Assembly (NCBI GenBank): GCA_031278025.1
Contig: JAITLF010000294.1
Span: 1 to 6,597 of the forward strand
Direction: 5' to 3'
Source of the DNA: Treponema sp.
Lineage (GTDB): Bacteria > Spirochaetota > Spirochaetia > Treponematales > Breznakiellaceae
Length of the DNA stretch: 6,597 bases
Positions 1 to 5,721 of the stretch are shown piece by piece. Below the pieces are notes generated by a model. It did no database searches and was not told the origin of the DNA. It saw only the letters and a program-made list of their open reading frames with translations. Made by a program: the position numbers and the translations under genes. The stretch's first letter is position 1. Each line of letters opens with the position of its first letter.

Positions 1-14
1 GGCCTCTGCTCGCT

Positions 15-47
15 CCCGCCGGGGCTCTGCCCCGCACCCCGCCGGGG
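15..47. repeat. GC-rich repeat with two short hairpins
   Basis: The 10-mer CCCGCCGGGG occurs at 15-24 and again at 38-47. Between and within the copies are two potential hairpins: a 6-bp stem CGGGGC/GCCCCG (20-25 with 29-34, loop TCT) and a 4-bp stem CCCC/GGGG (37-40 with 44-47, loop GCC). The motif CTCTGC also occurs twice (4-9 and 25-30). The block is far more GC-rich than the AT-rich promoter DNA that follows. It could be a dispersed intergenic repeat of the genome or the transcription end of a gene left of the window. No T-run follows, so a classical intrinsic terminator is not supported. Confidence 0.5.
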
Positions 48-80
48 ACCGGTTCGAGAGTAGTCGATTTTGCTTTAGAG

Positions 81-109
81 TTGAAAATTCTCTCCTGCTG
101 GTGTATTAT
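81..109 (+). promoter_or_regulatory. Sigma-70 type promoter for the lipoprotein/barrel operon
   Basis: TTGAAA (81-86) and TATTAT (104-109) are separated by exactly 17 bp. Each hexamer matches the sigma-70 consensus (TTGACA, TATAAT) at five of six bases. Transcription would be expected to start near 116, giving a leader of about 25 nt that contains the strong Shine-Dalgarno GGAAGGAG (128-135) six bases before the ATG at 142. The surrounding DNA is AT-rich, in contrast to the GC-rich repeat just upstream. No clear operator palindrome is visible. Confidence 0.65.
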
Positions 110-141
110 GTAACCAATAGTTTTTATGGAAGGAGTCATTC

Positions 142-2754
142 ATGCGGAAGTTTTATGGTTTTCTGTTTGCGGCGGTAGTAATAAGTTTTATATCGCTGTC
201 ATGTTCTAATTTTACTTTGCCCGAAAAGATACAGGTCAAAGCGGGAATTAATCCGAACATCCCGGTTAATTCAGGAAAATTCGATTTTAGCAAAAACTTT
301 CAGGAGGAACTGAATACGGTGTTCTCTGAAGGAGGAGATGAGGGAATTAAAATTTTTGATTATACCGGCGGAGGTACCAGTATTCAAAATTTTTTGATTT
401 CCTTTTCCCTCAAAGAACAGTCGCTGGATTTCCAGGACTATCTTAACCAGGACGAGGACCTGTCCGGAGACTTGCAAGCCATAAAGCAGACATTTACGCT
501 AGACCCGCTGGGAACGGAAGATGCCAACAAAATTGCTATCGATATGAAGGATACGATAGCTGATATCCTGGAGGGGATTAATTTTCCTGTCCCCGATATA
601 CGGGGTATTGCGGGAAATATATCCCCGCCCGCAATAGGGATTCCCGCAACCGGGTTTACCAGTTTGAGTTTTTATGAGGGATCGCTTGTATTAACGTTAT
701 CGCTTTCCATTCCCGATGATCCCGACACCAGTGTAACGGTAAGTAATTTACGGATTAATTCGATACCCGCCGCGGGACAGTCCCAGACCATAAAAGCCAA
801 CATCAGTCCGGAGGTATCTTTCCCGCTAAAAGATGCGACGCTGGACAACCCTCTTTCATTGTCGTTCTCGTATACGGCGGATGCCGCTTTCACCTTGCAA
901 GCGTCAATCAAATTTTCCGATGATGTGAAATTAAAAAACGCAAAGGGCGTTTCTTTTACTACGGTTAGCGGCAGCCCCTTGAAAGAAAGCACAATAGACC
1001 TCGACGTCCCTGCAGAGTTTATTCAGGCTACGGTTGCGGCGGGATCGATAAAGCTGGACACAAGCGCCTTGAAAGGAGTTAACCTTGACCTGAGCGAAAT
1101 AAAAATTGTGCAGGATGCTAATGACGCGGCGCCTTCTTATACGGATGATGCGGGCAATGAGAAAGAGCTTAAAGCCGGTTTGGACTGTTCAAATCCGGCA
1201 TCCGGTACGTTTAACCTTGGGAAAAAGAAGATTAATCCCAAACCAATAAAACCAACCGGCGAATACTCGTTGAAGGTGGCAAACCAGAGCAATACCGATA
1301 TCACGTTTAATGAAAAGAGCGAGCTGGAAATCCCGGTTTCTTTTGCGGTGGACAGATTTAGCGAGGTGTATGTCGATGGCAAAACGGTGCTGGACGACTT
1401 TCATGATCCGAATGCGAACTATAAGAAGATACCGGTAGACCTTACGGATTTAGCGCAAACAGTATCTTCCATCAAGATAAAGGAAGTAGGGGTGGCGGTT
1501 CTTTTTGGCGAGAGCCGTATAGGGGGCCTCAACCTGACCATAAAATCCGAAAAGTTCAAGGTGGATAAGATGGAAGAAGTTAAGCAATCGCAGACTCCGG
1601 TGAATTTCACCAATGTTACGACCGCGAAAGGGGGGAGCGAAAATGCCTTTGATTACAACGTTGCAAATAATTCCGAGCCGACGTTTGAGATCACGCTTGC
1701 CTCTTCCAATGGGGATGGGGAAATTCCGGTTTTGCGATTGACGAATATAATTCCCGGCCAAGAGGTTCCCATTATCGACTGCCAGCCCAGTCTTGTTTTT
1801 GATTGGGAGAGCGCAACCGTTAAGCCGGATGCGGCACTCGGAGACGGGAACAATTTTGCCAAGGGGAAATTTCCTGCTGAGGGTGAAGAGGGTTTCTCTC
1901 TTGGCAACAGCGACTTAGGGAACTTGCTGGATGGCATTGCGTTTGAGGATATTAAGGGGTATCTCTTCTTCAGCGGCCCGGCTCCCGGTGAGAACGACAA
2001 GATAACCCTTGACTTGACCGCGTATCCCGACACGGCAACGAAAGACGAACTCTCCAATACGCGAGAAATTAAATTGATCCAAAACCCGCTGGCCTTGCCT
2101 AATGGCGACAAGCCCTTTACGGCGAACGTTGCCGGTTTAGAGTCCAGCCTGGTAGAAGATCCCGATAAAGACGAATACAAGCATCTTGATTTTACCAGTA
2201 CCTTCAACAGAATGCTTGGCGGCGAAAATTTAAGCATTGCGTATGAGATGGATTTTGGGAGCGGGCTTACCATACAAAACCAGGCGGCCGGCGTAAAAGT
2301 TTTTAAGGCCGATCTGGTGCTTGTCGTTCCCCTGAAACTGACCTCCAAACAAGGGGAAACGGCGGAGATTGACGTAACTGAATACCTGGGGGGAATGCAA
2401 AACAAGAATCTGTTGAGTTTCATGGATGACATGGGCCAACTAGACGTATCCTTTAACACCCTGACGCTGGATATTAACTTGAGCGGTGCGCCCCTGAAAA
2501 ATGGAAAGCTCAGTATCGAAAGAGCTGCCAGCGATCATGCCGGTGAGTATCAGACTGTTAAGATTCCTTTAAACAGCTCGAACATACGGCTTCCGCTGGC
2601 TCAATACCTCGGCTCTAACCAACGGTTTACGCCGATAAAGGTTGCACTGCAACTTGGGGATAGTACGAACACGGGAACCCTGCAAATACCGCGGGGTCTT
2701 AGCTTTTTAAGCCTGAGCGTTAACGCCGGTGTTGACGCCACGTTTGATCTATAA
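142..2754 (+). CDS. Large putative lipoprotein, unknown function
   Basis: Encodes 870 residues. The N-terminus is a lipoprotein signal peptide: basic MRK, a hydrophobic stretch to about residue 20, then ISLSC with the acceptor cysteine at residue 21. The lipobox is loose, with Ser at -3 and Ile at -4, as tolerated in spirochaetes but not ideal for the Gram-negative consensus. The mature protein has no further hydrophobic segment. It is rich in alternating hydrophobic/polar stretches and in D, N, S, T and G, which suggests a mostly beta, multi-domain fold. Only two later cysteines were noticed (about residues 349 and 547). I recognise no catalytic motif or named domain. The start is well supported by GGAAGGAG at 128-135 with a 6-nt spacer. 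A barrel-like gene follows 24 nt after the stop, so the product probably sits at the outer membrane, periplasmic face or surface. A structural, adhesive or transport-accessory role is possible but unproven. Confidence 0.85.
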   Translation: MRKFYGFLFAAVVISFISLSCSNFTLPEKIQVKAGINPNIPVNSGKFDFSKNFQEELNTVFSEGGDEGIKIFDYTGGGTSIQNFLISFSLKEQSLDFQDYLNQDEDLSGDLQAIKQTFTLDPLGTEDANKIAIDMKDTIADILEGINFPVPDIRGIAGNISPPAIGIPATGFTSLSFYEGSLVLTLSLSIPDDPDTSVTVSNLRINSIPAAGQSQTIKANISPEVSFPLKDATLDNPLSLSFSYTADAAFTLQASIKFSDDVKLKNAKGVSFTTVSGSPLKESTIDLDVPAEFIQATVAAGSIKLDTSALKGVNLDLSEIKIVQDANDAAPSYTDDAGNEKELKAGLDCSNPASGTFNLGKKKINPKPIKPTGEYSLKVANQSNTDITFNEKSELEIPVSFAVDRFSEVYVDGKTVLDDFHDPNANYKKIPVDLTDLAQTVSSIKIKEVGVAVLFGESRIGGLNLTIKSEKFKVDKMEEVKQSQTPVNFTNVTTAKGGSENAFDYNVANNSEPTFEITLASSNGDGEIPVLRLTNIIPGQEVPIIDCQPSLVFDWESATVKPDAALGDGNNFAKGKFPAEGEEGFSLGNSDLGNLLDGIAFEDIKGYLFFSGPAPGENDKITLDLTAYPDTATKDELSNTREIKLIQNPLALPNGDKPFTANVAGLESSLVEDPDKDEYKHLDFTSTFNRMLGGENLSIAYEMDFGSGLTIQNQAAGVKVFKADLVLVVPLKLTSKQGETAEIDVTEYLGGMQNKNLLSFMDDMGQLDVSFNTLTLDINLSGAPLKNGKLSIERAASDHAGEYQTVKIPLNSSNIRLPLAQYLGSNQRFTPIKVALQLGDSTNTGTLQIPRGLSFLSLSVNAGVDATFDL

Positions 2755-2766
2755 AGATCGATATAA

Positions 2767-2773
2767 AGAGGAG
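2767..2773 (+). promoter_or_regulatory. Ribosome binding site bearing on the start of the barrel gene
   Basis: AGAGGAG lies 4 nt before the ATG at 2778 and 7 nt before the immediately following in-frame ATG at 2781. The second spacing is nearer the usual optimum, so the protein may begin one Met later (MKKLYV...). The choice alters only one residue of the signal peptide. Confidence 0.6.
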
Positions 2774-2777
2774 AACC

Positions 2778-4013
2778 ATGATGAAGAAACTTTACGTCTG
2801 TGTTGTTATCCTGCTGACTGGCGCGGCATCTCTTTGGGCGGATCTGCCCCCCAGAGTGTTTGAAATAGGCTTTAACGGCGGCGGGGGCTTTGCGAACAAC
2901 TACCTCGGTGCGGCCGATGTTTTTAAGAAGACGGTGGTGATCGACCTTACCGCGGAGCCTGAGCCTTTGTATATTGATTTCAGCGGGGACTTTGATTTTT
3001 TTATTAACCTGAATATCAAAGACCAAATGGGGTTTGGGGTATTTTCGAATGTAGATGTTCTGGGACAGTTCAGCCTTTCCAAGGATATTCAAGATTTTCT
3101 CCAGGGGAACGAATTAAATAAAACCTACGAGGGCGACATAGGAATCGGCGCGGCGGCTTTCGTGGAAGCGGGCGCTCACGGCTATTTCAACATAAAGAAA
3201 TTCAGAATCGCGGTGCGGCCGGCCTACTTCCTCCCCCTGGCGTACATGAAGCCGGATGCTCATTATACGATCCGTACCGGCAGCGCCGGGGATGTGTATG
3301 TCGACTTTGAATACAACATGGCCGTATATACCCCCTTTGAAATGCGGGACACCGGAGGCGGTATTGCGGATATTTTGGATAATACCACGATAAGCCCCAC
3401 GAGCCTCACCGGACGGGGAGGCTTTGACCTGACGGCAGGGGTTGATTATCCGCTCTTGCCCAACCTGACGGTCGGCGCGACCATAACCCACATCCCCATT
3501 TTCCCCGCCCTGCTTACGAATAAAGCCGTGATAAGCGGGGGTAAACAATTAAATTCTCAGGACATGCTCGATGATCTGATAAACGGCGGAGGTCTGGAAG
3601 ATCTGTTGAAAGATCGGACGGTTGAATCTTCGCACGGGGACCTTCAGGTATTCCGGCCCTTCAAGTTTGGCGTCAACGCGGTCTACACCCCCTTTAAGCA
3701 CAAGCTCTACGCGCTGGCCCTTATTCCGCGGATCGGGTACGCCTACAACGCGATATACCTAAAGCCCCACTCCTTTGAAGGTTCGATAGCGGCCCGGCTG
3801 GGGCTTTTCAACGTCAGCCGGTCCAATGCCGTTCTCGCCTTTACCGTAAGTTCCGGATATGAGGACAAGGTGTGGAAACAGGGGGCCGGCTTAACCTTGA
3901 ATTTCAGGGCCGTTCAAATTGACATCGGCGTGGCTTCACAATCCGAACATATTGGAAAGAGCTTCACAGGCGCCGGTTTAGAGGTTGCTTTGGGAATGTG
4001 TTTTGGCTGGTAA
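2778..4013 (+). CDS. Putative outer-membrane beta-barrel protein
   Basis: Encodes 411 residues. It begins with a Sec signal peptide: MMKK, a hydrophobic core to about residue 19, and a likely signal peptidase I cut after LWA (residue 21) giving DLPP. There is no lipobox. The mature chain has many short amphipathic strands with aromatic girdle-like residues, Gly-rich turns near the N-terminus (NGGGGFANN), and a C-terminal stretch of alternating residues ending in FGW. A terminal aromatic residue is the usual signal for barrel insertion by the BAM machinery. The last 100 residues or so read as consecutive strands and turns. These traits support an outer-membrane barrel, but no named family is recognised. 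It follows the large lipoprotein with a 23-nt gap, has its own Shine-Dalgarno and no promoter of its own that I can see, so the two are probably co-transcribed and may act together. It ends 24 nt before the convergent MetF-like gene. Confidence 0.8.
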   Translation: MMKKLYVCVVILLTGAASLWADLPPRVFEIGFNGGGGFANNYLGAADVFKKTVVIDLTAEPEPLYIDFSGDFDFFINLNIKDQMGFGVFSNVDVLGQFSLSKDIQDFLQGNELNKTYEGDIGIGAAAFVEAGAHGYFNIKKFRIAVRPAYFLPLAYMKPDAHYTIRTGSAGDVYVDFEYNMAVYTPFEMRDTGGGIADILDNTTISPTSLTGRGGFDLTAGVDYPLLPNLTVGATITHIPIFPALLTNKAVISGGKQLNSQDMLDDLINGGGLEDLLKDRTVESSHGDLQVFRPFKFGVNAVYTPFKHKLYALALIPRIGYAYNAIYLKPHSFEGSIAARLGLFNVSRSNAVLAFTVSSGYEDKVWKQGAGLTLNFRAVQIDIGVASQSEHIGKSFTGAGLEVALGMCFGW

Positions 4014-4014
4014 T

Positions 4015-4035
4015 CCGGCGGTTTGACCGTTCCGG
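4015..4035. terminator. Weak hairpin between convergent genes
   Basis: In the 24-nt gap between the two convergent stop codons, CCGG-CGGT (4015-4022) can pair with ACCG (4026-4029) and, across a TT bulge, CCGG (4032-4035), with loop TTG. The position suits a bidirectional terminator. However, the stem is imperfect and there is no T-tract on either side, so this is only a candidate. Confidence 0.28.
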
Positions 4036-4037
4036 GT

Positions 4038-4823
4038 TTACAGGGGCAAATCCCTGCGTCCGAACAGCCCGTCAAGGTAGGTTTTAAGGTCTCCCTTGAT
4101 GGGCATAAGGTAAAGGTTGAACTGATTTTTACCGCAGAAGTCCAGAACCCGGCGGCCAAATTCCACGTTCCACTCCATACCGGGGCGGAACGCCTTGGGA
4201 AAAACCGCCCGGTTGCGGGATTCCCAGTAGTTCCGGGTTGACGCGGAAAGTACCGGGGAAACGCCCCAAAAAATTTCCTTCCCTTCAAGATATTCGGCGT
4301 AGATTTCCAGTAATCGCAAATCGAAAAAAGGCTGGCTCATAAAGCCTTCCGCCCCGGCATCTTCTTTAACCCGGACATATTCCAGTTCATACCGTATGTT
4401 GGACCGGTAGGGGTCAAACGCCGCATAGACCCGCAGTTCCGGCATTTCCTTCTTGAGTTTGCGGATAAACGCCGCCGTCCCGGTGGGATAGGTCCGGCGT
4501 GTCCTGTCCTGGGGAGGGTCCCCGGCAACGACCAAGGCCCGGCGTATCCCCCTGGCGCGGAACAGATCCCGGTGCGGGAACGGCTCGTCCAGATCAAAAT
4601 CAATAGCCCGGATATGGGGCAGGTAGCCCGGCCCGGCCCGGCCCGGACCATTTGCCCCCGCATACAATTCCGCCACTATCCCGCAGGCATCCCAGGAACG
4701 CAGGGGAAAGCGTACAAGATCCGGAGTGTTTATCAGGCTGATAAGGGGGAACGCCGCCGCGATGGTTATTGTTTCCGCCAGGGCTTCCCGGCTGCGGGGA
4801 ACCGCCTCAAGGGAAACCGTCAT
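4038..4823 (-). CDS. Methylenetetrahydrofolate reductase (MetF) family protein
   Basis: Encodes 261 residues, somewhat shorter than typical MetF (about 280-300). Family members are FAD-dependent TIM barrels that interconvert 5,10-methylene- and 5-methyl-tetrahydrofolate, supplying methyl groups for methionine or, in acetogens, the Wood-Ljungdahl pathway. Visible MetF-like landmarks in order are: an N-terminal beta strand with Glu6 (SLEAVPR, matching the FEFFPP position), LPHIRAIDF (68-76), VAGDPP (99-104, matching RGDLPP), AFDPYRS (135-141), and KEDAGAEGFMSQPFFD (153-168) with the Lys and Gln seen in MetF. The usual SVTxGAGG segment is replaced by LINTPDLVRFPLRSW (30-44), so it is a divergent member and its exact substrate is uncertain. 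The start is set by ATGA overlap with the thioesterase stop and by loss of family similarity upstream. An in-frame ATG at 5006 would put 187 bases inside the thioesterase. No Shine-Dalgarno is visible, which fits translational coupling. Confidence 0.8.
   Translation of the reverse strand: MTVSLEAVPRSREALAETITIAAAFPLISLINTPDLVRFPLRSWDACGIVAELYAGANGPGRAGPGYLPHIRAIDFDLDEPFPHRDLFRARGIRRALVVAGDPPQDRTRRTYPTGTAAFIRKLKKEMPELRVYAAFDPYRSNIRYELEYVRVKEDAGAEGFMSQPFFDLRLLEIYAEYLEGKEIFWGVSPVLSASTRNYWESRNRAVFPKAFRPGMEWNVEFGRRVLDFCGKNQFNLYLMPIKGDLKTYLDGLFGRRDLPL
4626..4645. repeat. (GCCCG)x4 tandem pentanucleotide repeat
   Basis: Four perfect head-to-tail copies of GCCCG lie inside the MetF-like gene and encode the Gly/Pro/Arg/Ala-rich stretch at about residues 60-66 (PGRAGPG). 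Because the unit is not a multiple of three, gain or loss of one copy would shift the reading frame and truncate the protein. Confidence 0.85.
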
Positions 4824-5668
4824 AGCCCGGAGGCTTGGGGGGAAACGGTCCAGGTCCGAAGTTCCGCACGGAATACCGGCTGGCCGCCTTCCTGCCGACG
4901 CCCTTCCGCCGCGAGGGAGAAGGCGCAGGGATTCCCCGCTTCGGAGGGCGCTTCCCCAGGGCCTATGCCGTTCCAGCAGCCCGGCCCGGATGCCGGGGCC
5001 GTCCAAAGGACGGTAATTTCTCCGTACTTCACTTCTCCCAAATAATTAATGTCCAGGCGCAGCATACCGGCGTTCTCCAATACCGCCGGCTCAATCAGAT
5101 CCTGAATCCATTGGATATACCGGGCGTTGTTGACATGACCGTTGTAATCAATATCAGAAAAGACAGCCCGCCGCTCTCCGGCCCTAACCGGGTCCTGAGG
5201 GCTGTCCAGGCAACCGGCGCCGCCGGGAAGGGCGGCGATGCCTTTGTTGGGAGGCAGAGACGCCACCACCTGTTGAATCCGCAAAGGACGCCGCTTTTCC
5301 CAGTCCAGGACCAGCCAGCCGCTCCTGCCCCGGACCACCGGATTGTCCCCCCGGTCCCGTATATCGTAATCCCGGACGGCAAAGAGCCGGTCCGCTCCCA
5401 GCGGCCAGGCCCGCACGGTAACGGTTTCTCCGTACTTGGGCCGGCGCTCCATCAGTACCGTCATGCGGGACAATACCCATAACTGCCCCGTACGCGCCAG
5501 ATCGTCCCGGCCTACCCCCAAGTTGGCCGCGTGATTTATGGCCGCTTCCTGAAACAGATCGAAGGCAGCAAAAGGGGTCAACCGGTCGGACCTGTCCACA
5601 TGGCCAAAACGTATGGGCAGGGTTTCGCACCAAATATCTTTCATGGCGGCAATGATCCCATATCCCAT
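4820..5668 (-). CDS. Acyl-ACP thioesterase (FatA/FatB-like)
   Basis: Encodes 282 residues. The family hydrolyses acyl-ACP in the cytoplasm to free fatty acid and ACP, ending fatty-acid synthesis. The layout is a double hotdog fold. The first half has RFGHVDRSDRLTPFAAFDLFQEAA (20-43), then WVLSRMTV (64-71) and the strand VTVRAWPLG (83-91). The second half carries the hallmark DIDYNGHVNNARYIQW (172-187), supplying the expected catalytic Asp174, Asn176 and His178, followed by INYLGEVKYGE (207-217). The stretch 223-265 is unusually rich in Gly, Pro, Ala and Glu, and may be an insertion. ATG 5668 is the longest possible start, since an in-frame TGA lies two codons upstream. ATG 5644 (MKDIWCETLPI) begins nearer the conserved domain and may be the true start. 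Neither has a strong Shine-Dalgarno. The stop overlaps the MetF-like start (ATGA). The gene lies 53 nt after the LacI-type regulator, with a poly-C tract between. Confidence 0.88.
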   Translation of the reverse strand: MGYGIIAAMKDIWCETLPIRFGHVDRSDRLTPFAAFDLFQEAAINHAANLGVGRDDLARTGQLWVLSRMTVLMERRPKYGETVTVRAWPLGADRLFAVRDYDIRDRGDNPVVRGRSGWLVLDWEKRRPLRIQQVVASLPPNKGIAALPGGAGCLDSPQDPVRAGERRAVFSDIDYNGHVNNARYIQWIQDLIEPAVLENAGMLRLDINYLGEVKYGEITVLWTAPASGPGCWNGIGPGEAPSEAGNPCAFSLAAEGRRQEGGQPVFRAELRTWTVSPQASGL

Positions 5669-5693
5669 ATTTCATTTCAATACCAGGACGCGA

Positions 5694-5720
5694 CCCTTGC
5701 CGGGGGGGGGGGGGGCAGGG
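5694..5720 (-). terminator. Hairpin with poly-C loop after the regulator gene
   Basis: On the transcribed sense strand, CCCTGCC (5720-5714) can pair with GGC-A-AGGG (5701-5694, one bulged A), leaving about 12 C residues as the loop. It begins one base after the regulator stop codon. There is no U-tract, so termination is doubtful. It could equally be an attenuating or mRNA-stabilising structure whose loop length varies with the homopolymer. Confidence 0.3.
5702..5715. repeat. 14-base homopolymer (G on +, C on the sense strand)
   Basis: Fourteen consecutive G bases lie between the regulator stop (5722) and the thioesterase ATG (5668), about 33-47 nt upstream of that ATG. Such tracts are prone to slipped-strand mispairing. 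Because the tract lies outside both reading frames, length changes would act on promoter spacing, RNA structure or read-through rather than on protein sequence. Homopolymer length in the assembly may also be unreliable. Confidence 0.9.
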
Positions 5721-5721
5721 A

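Noticed and set aside
44..75. GGTTCGAG resembling a tRNA T-loop
   Set aside because: The flanks do not form a 5-bp T-stem, no acceptor stem or anticodon arm can be drawn, and the preceding sequence is the GC-rich repeat.
1653..2459. 268-codon open frame on the minus strand inside the lipoprotein gene
   Set aside because: It is Ser/Pro/Leu-rich with no recognisable motif, and lies wholly antisense to a well-supported gene with its own promoter and Shine-Dalgarno. It is best explained as a shadow frame.
4023..4241. 72-codon plus-strand open frame after the barrel gene
   Set aside because: It lies antisense to the conserved C-terminal part of the MetF-like gene, with no Shine-Dalgarno and no signal of its own.
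4824..5006. Upstream extension of the MetF-like gene to an ATG at 5006
   Set aside because: The added 61 residues are Arg/Gly-rich, lack family similarity and overlap the thioesterase. The ATGA junction at 4820-4823 gives a better start.
4835..5482. 215-codon open frame on the plus strand opposite the thioesterase
   Set aside because: Its Arg/Pro/Gly-rich composition is typical of the antisense of GC-rich coding DNA, while the opposite strand carries clear thioesterase motifs.
5184..5675. 163-codon open frame on the minus strand overlapping the thioesterase in another frame
   Set aside because: It shows no motif and has a Gly/Arg/Pro-rich composition. The overlapping frame carries the conserved acyl-ACP thioesterase residues.
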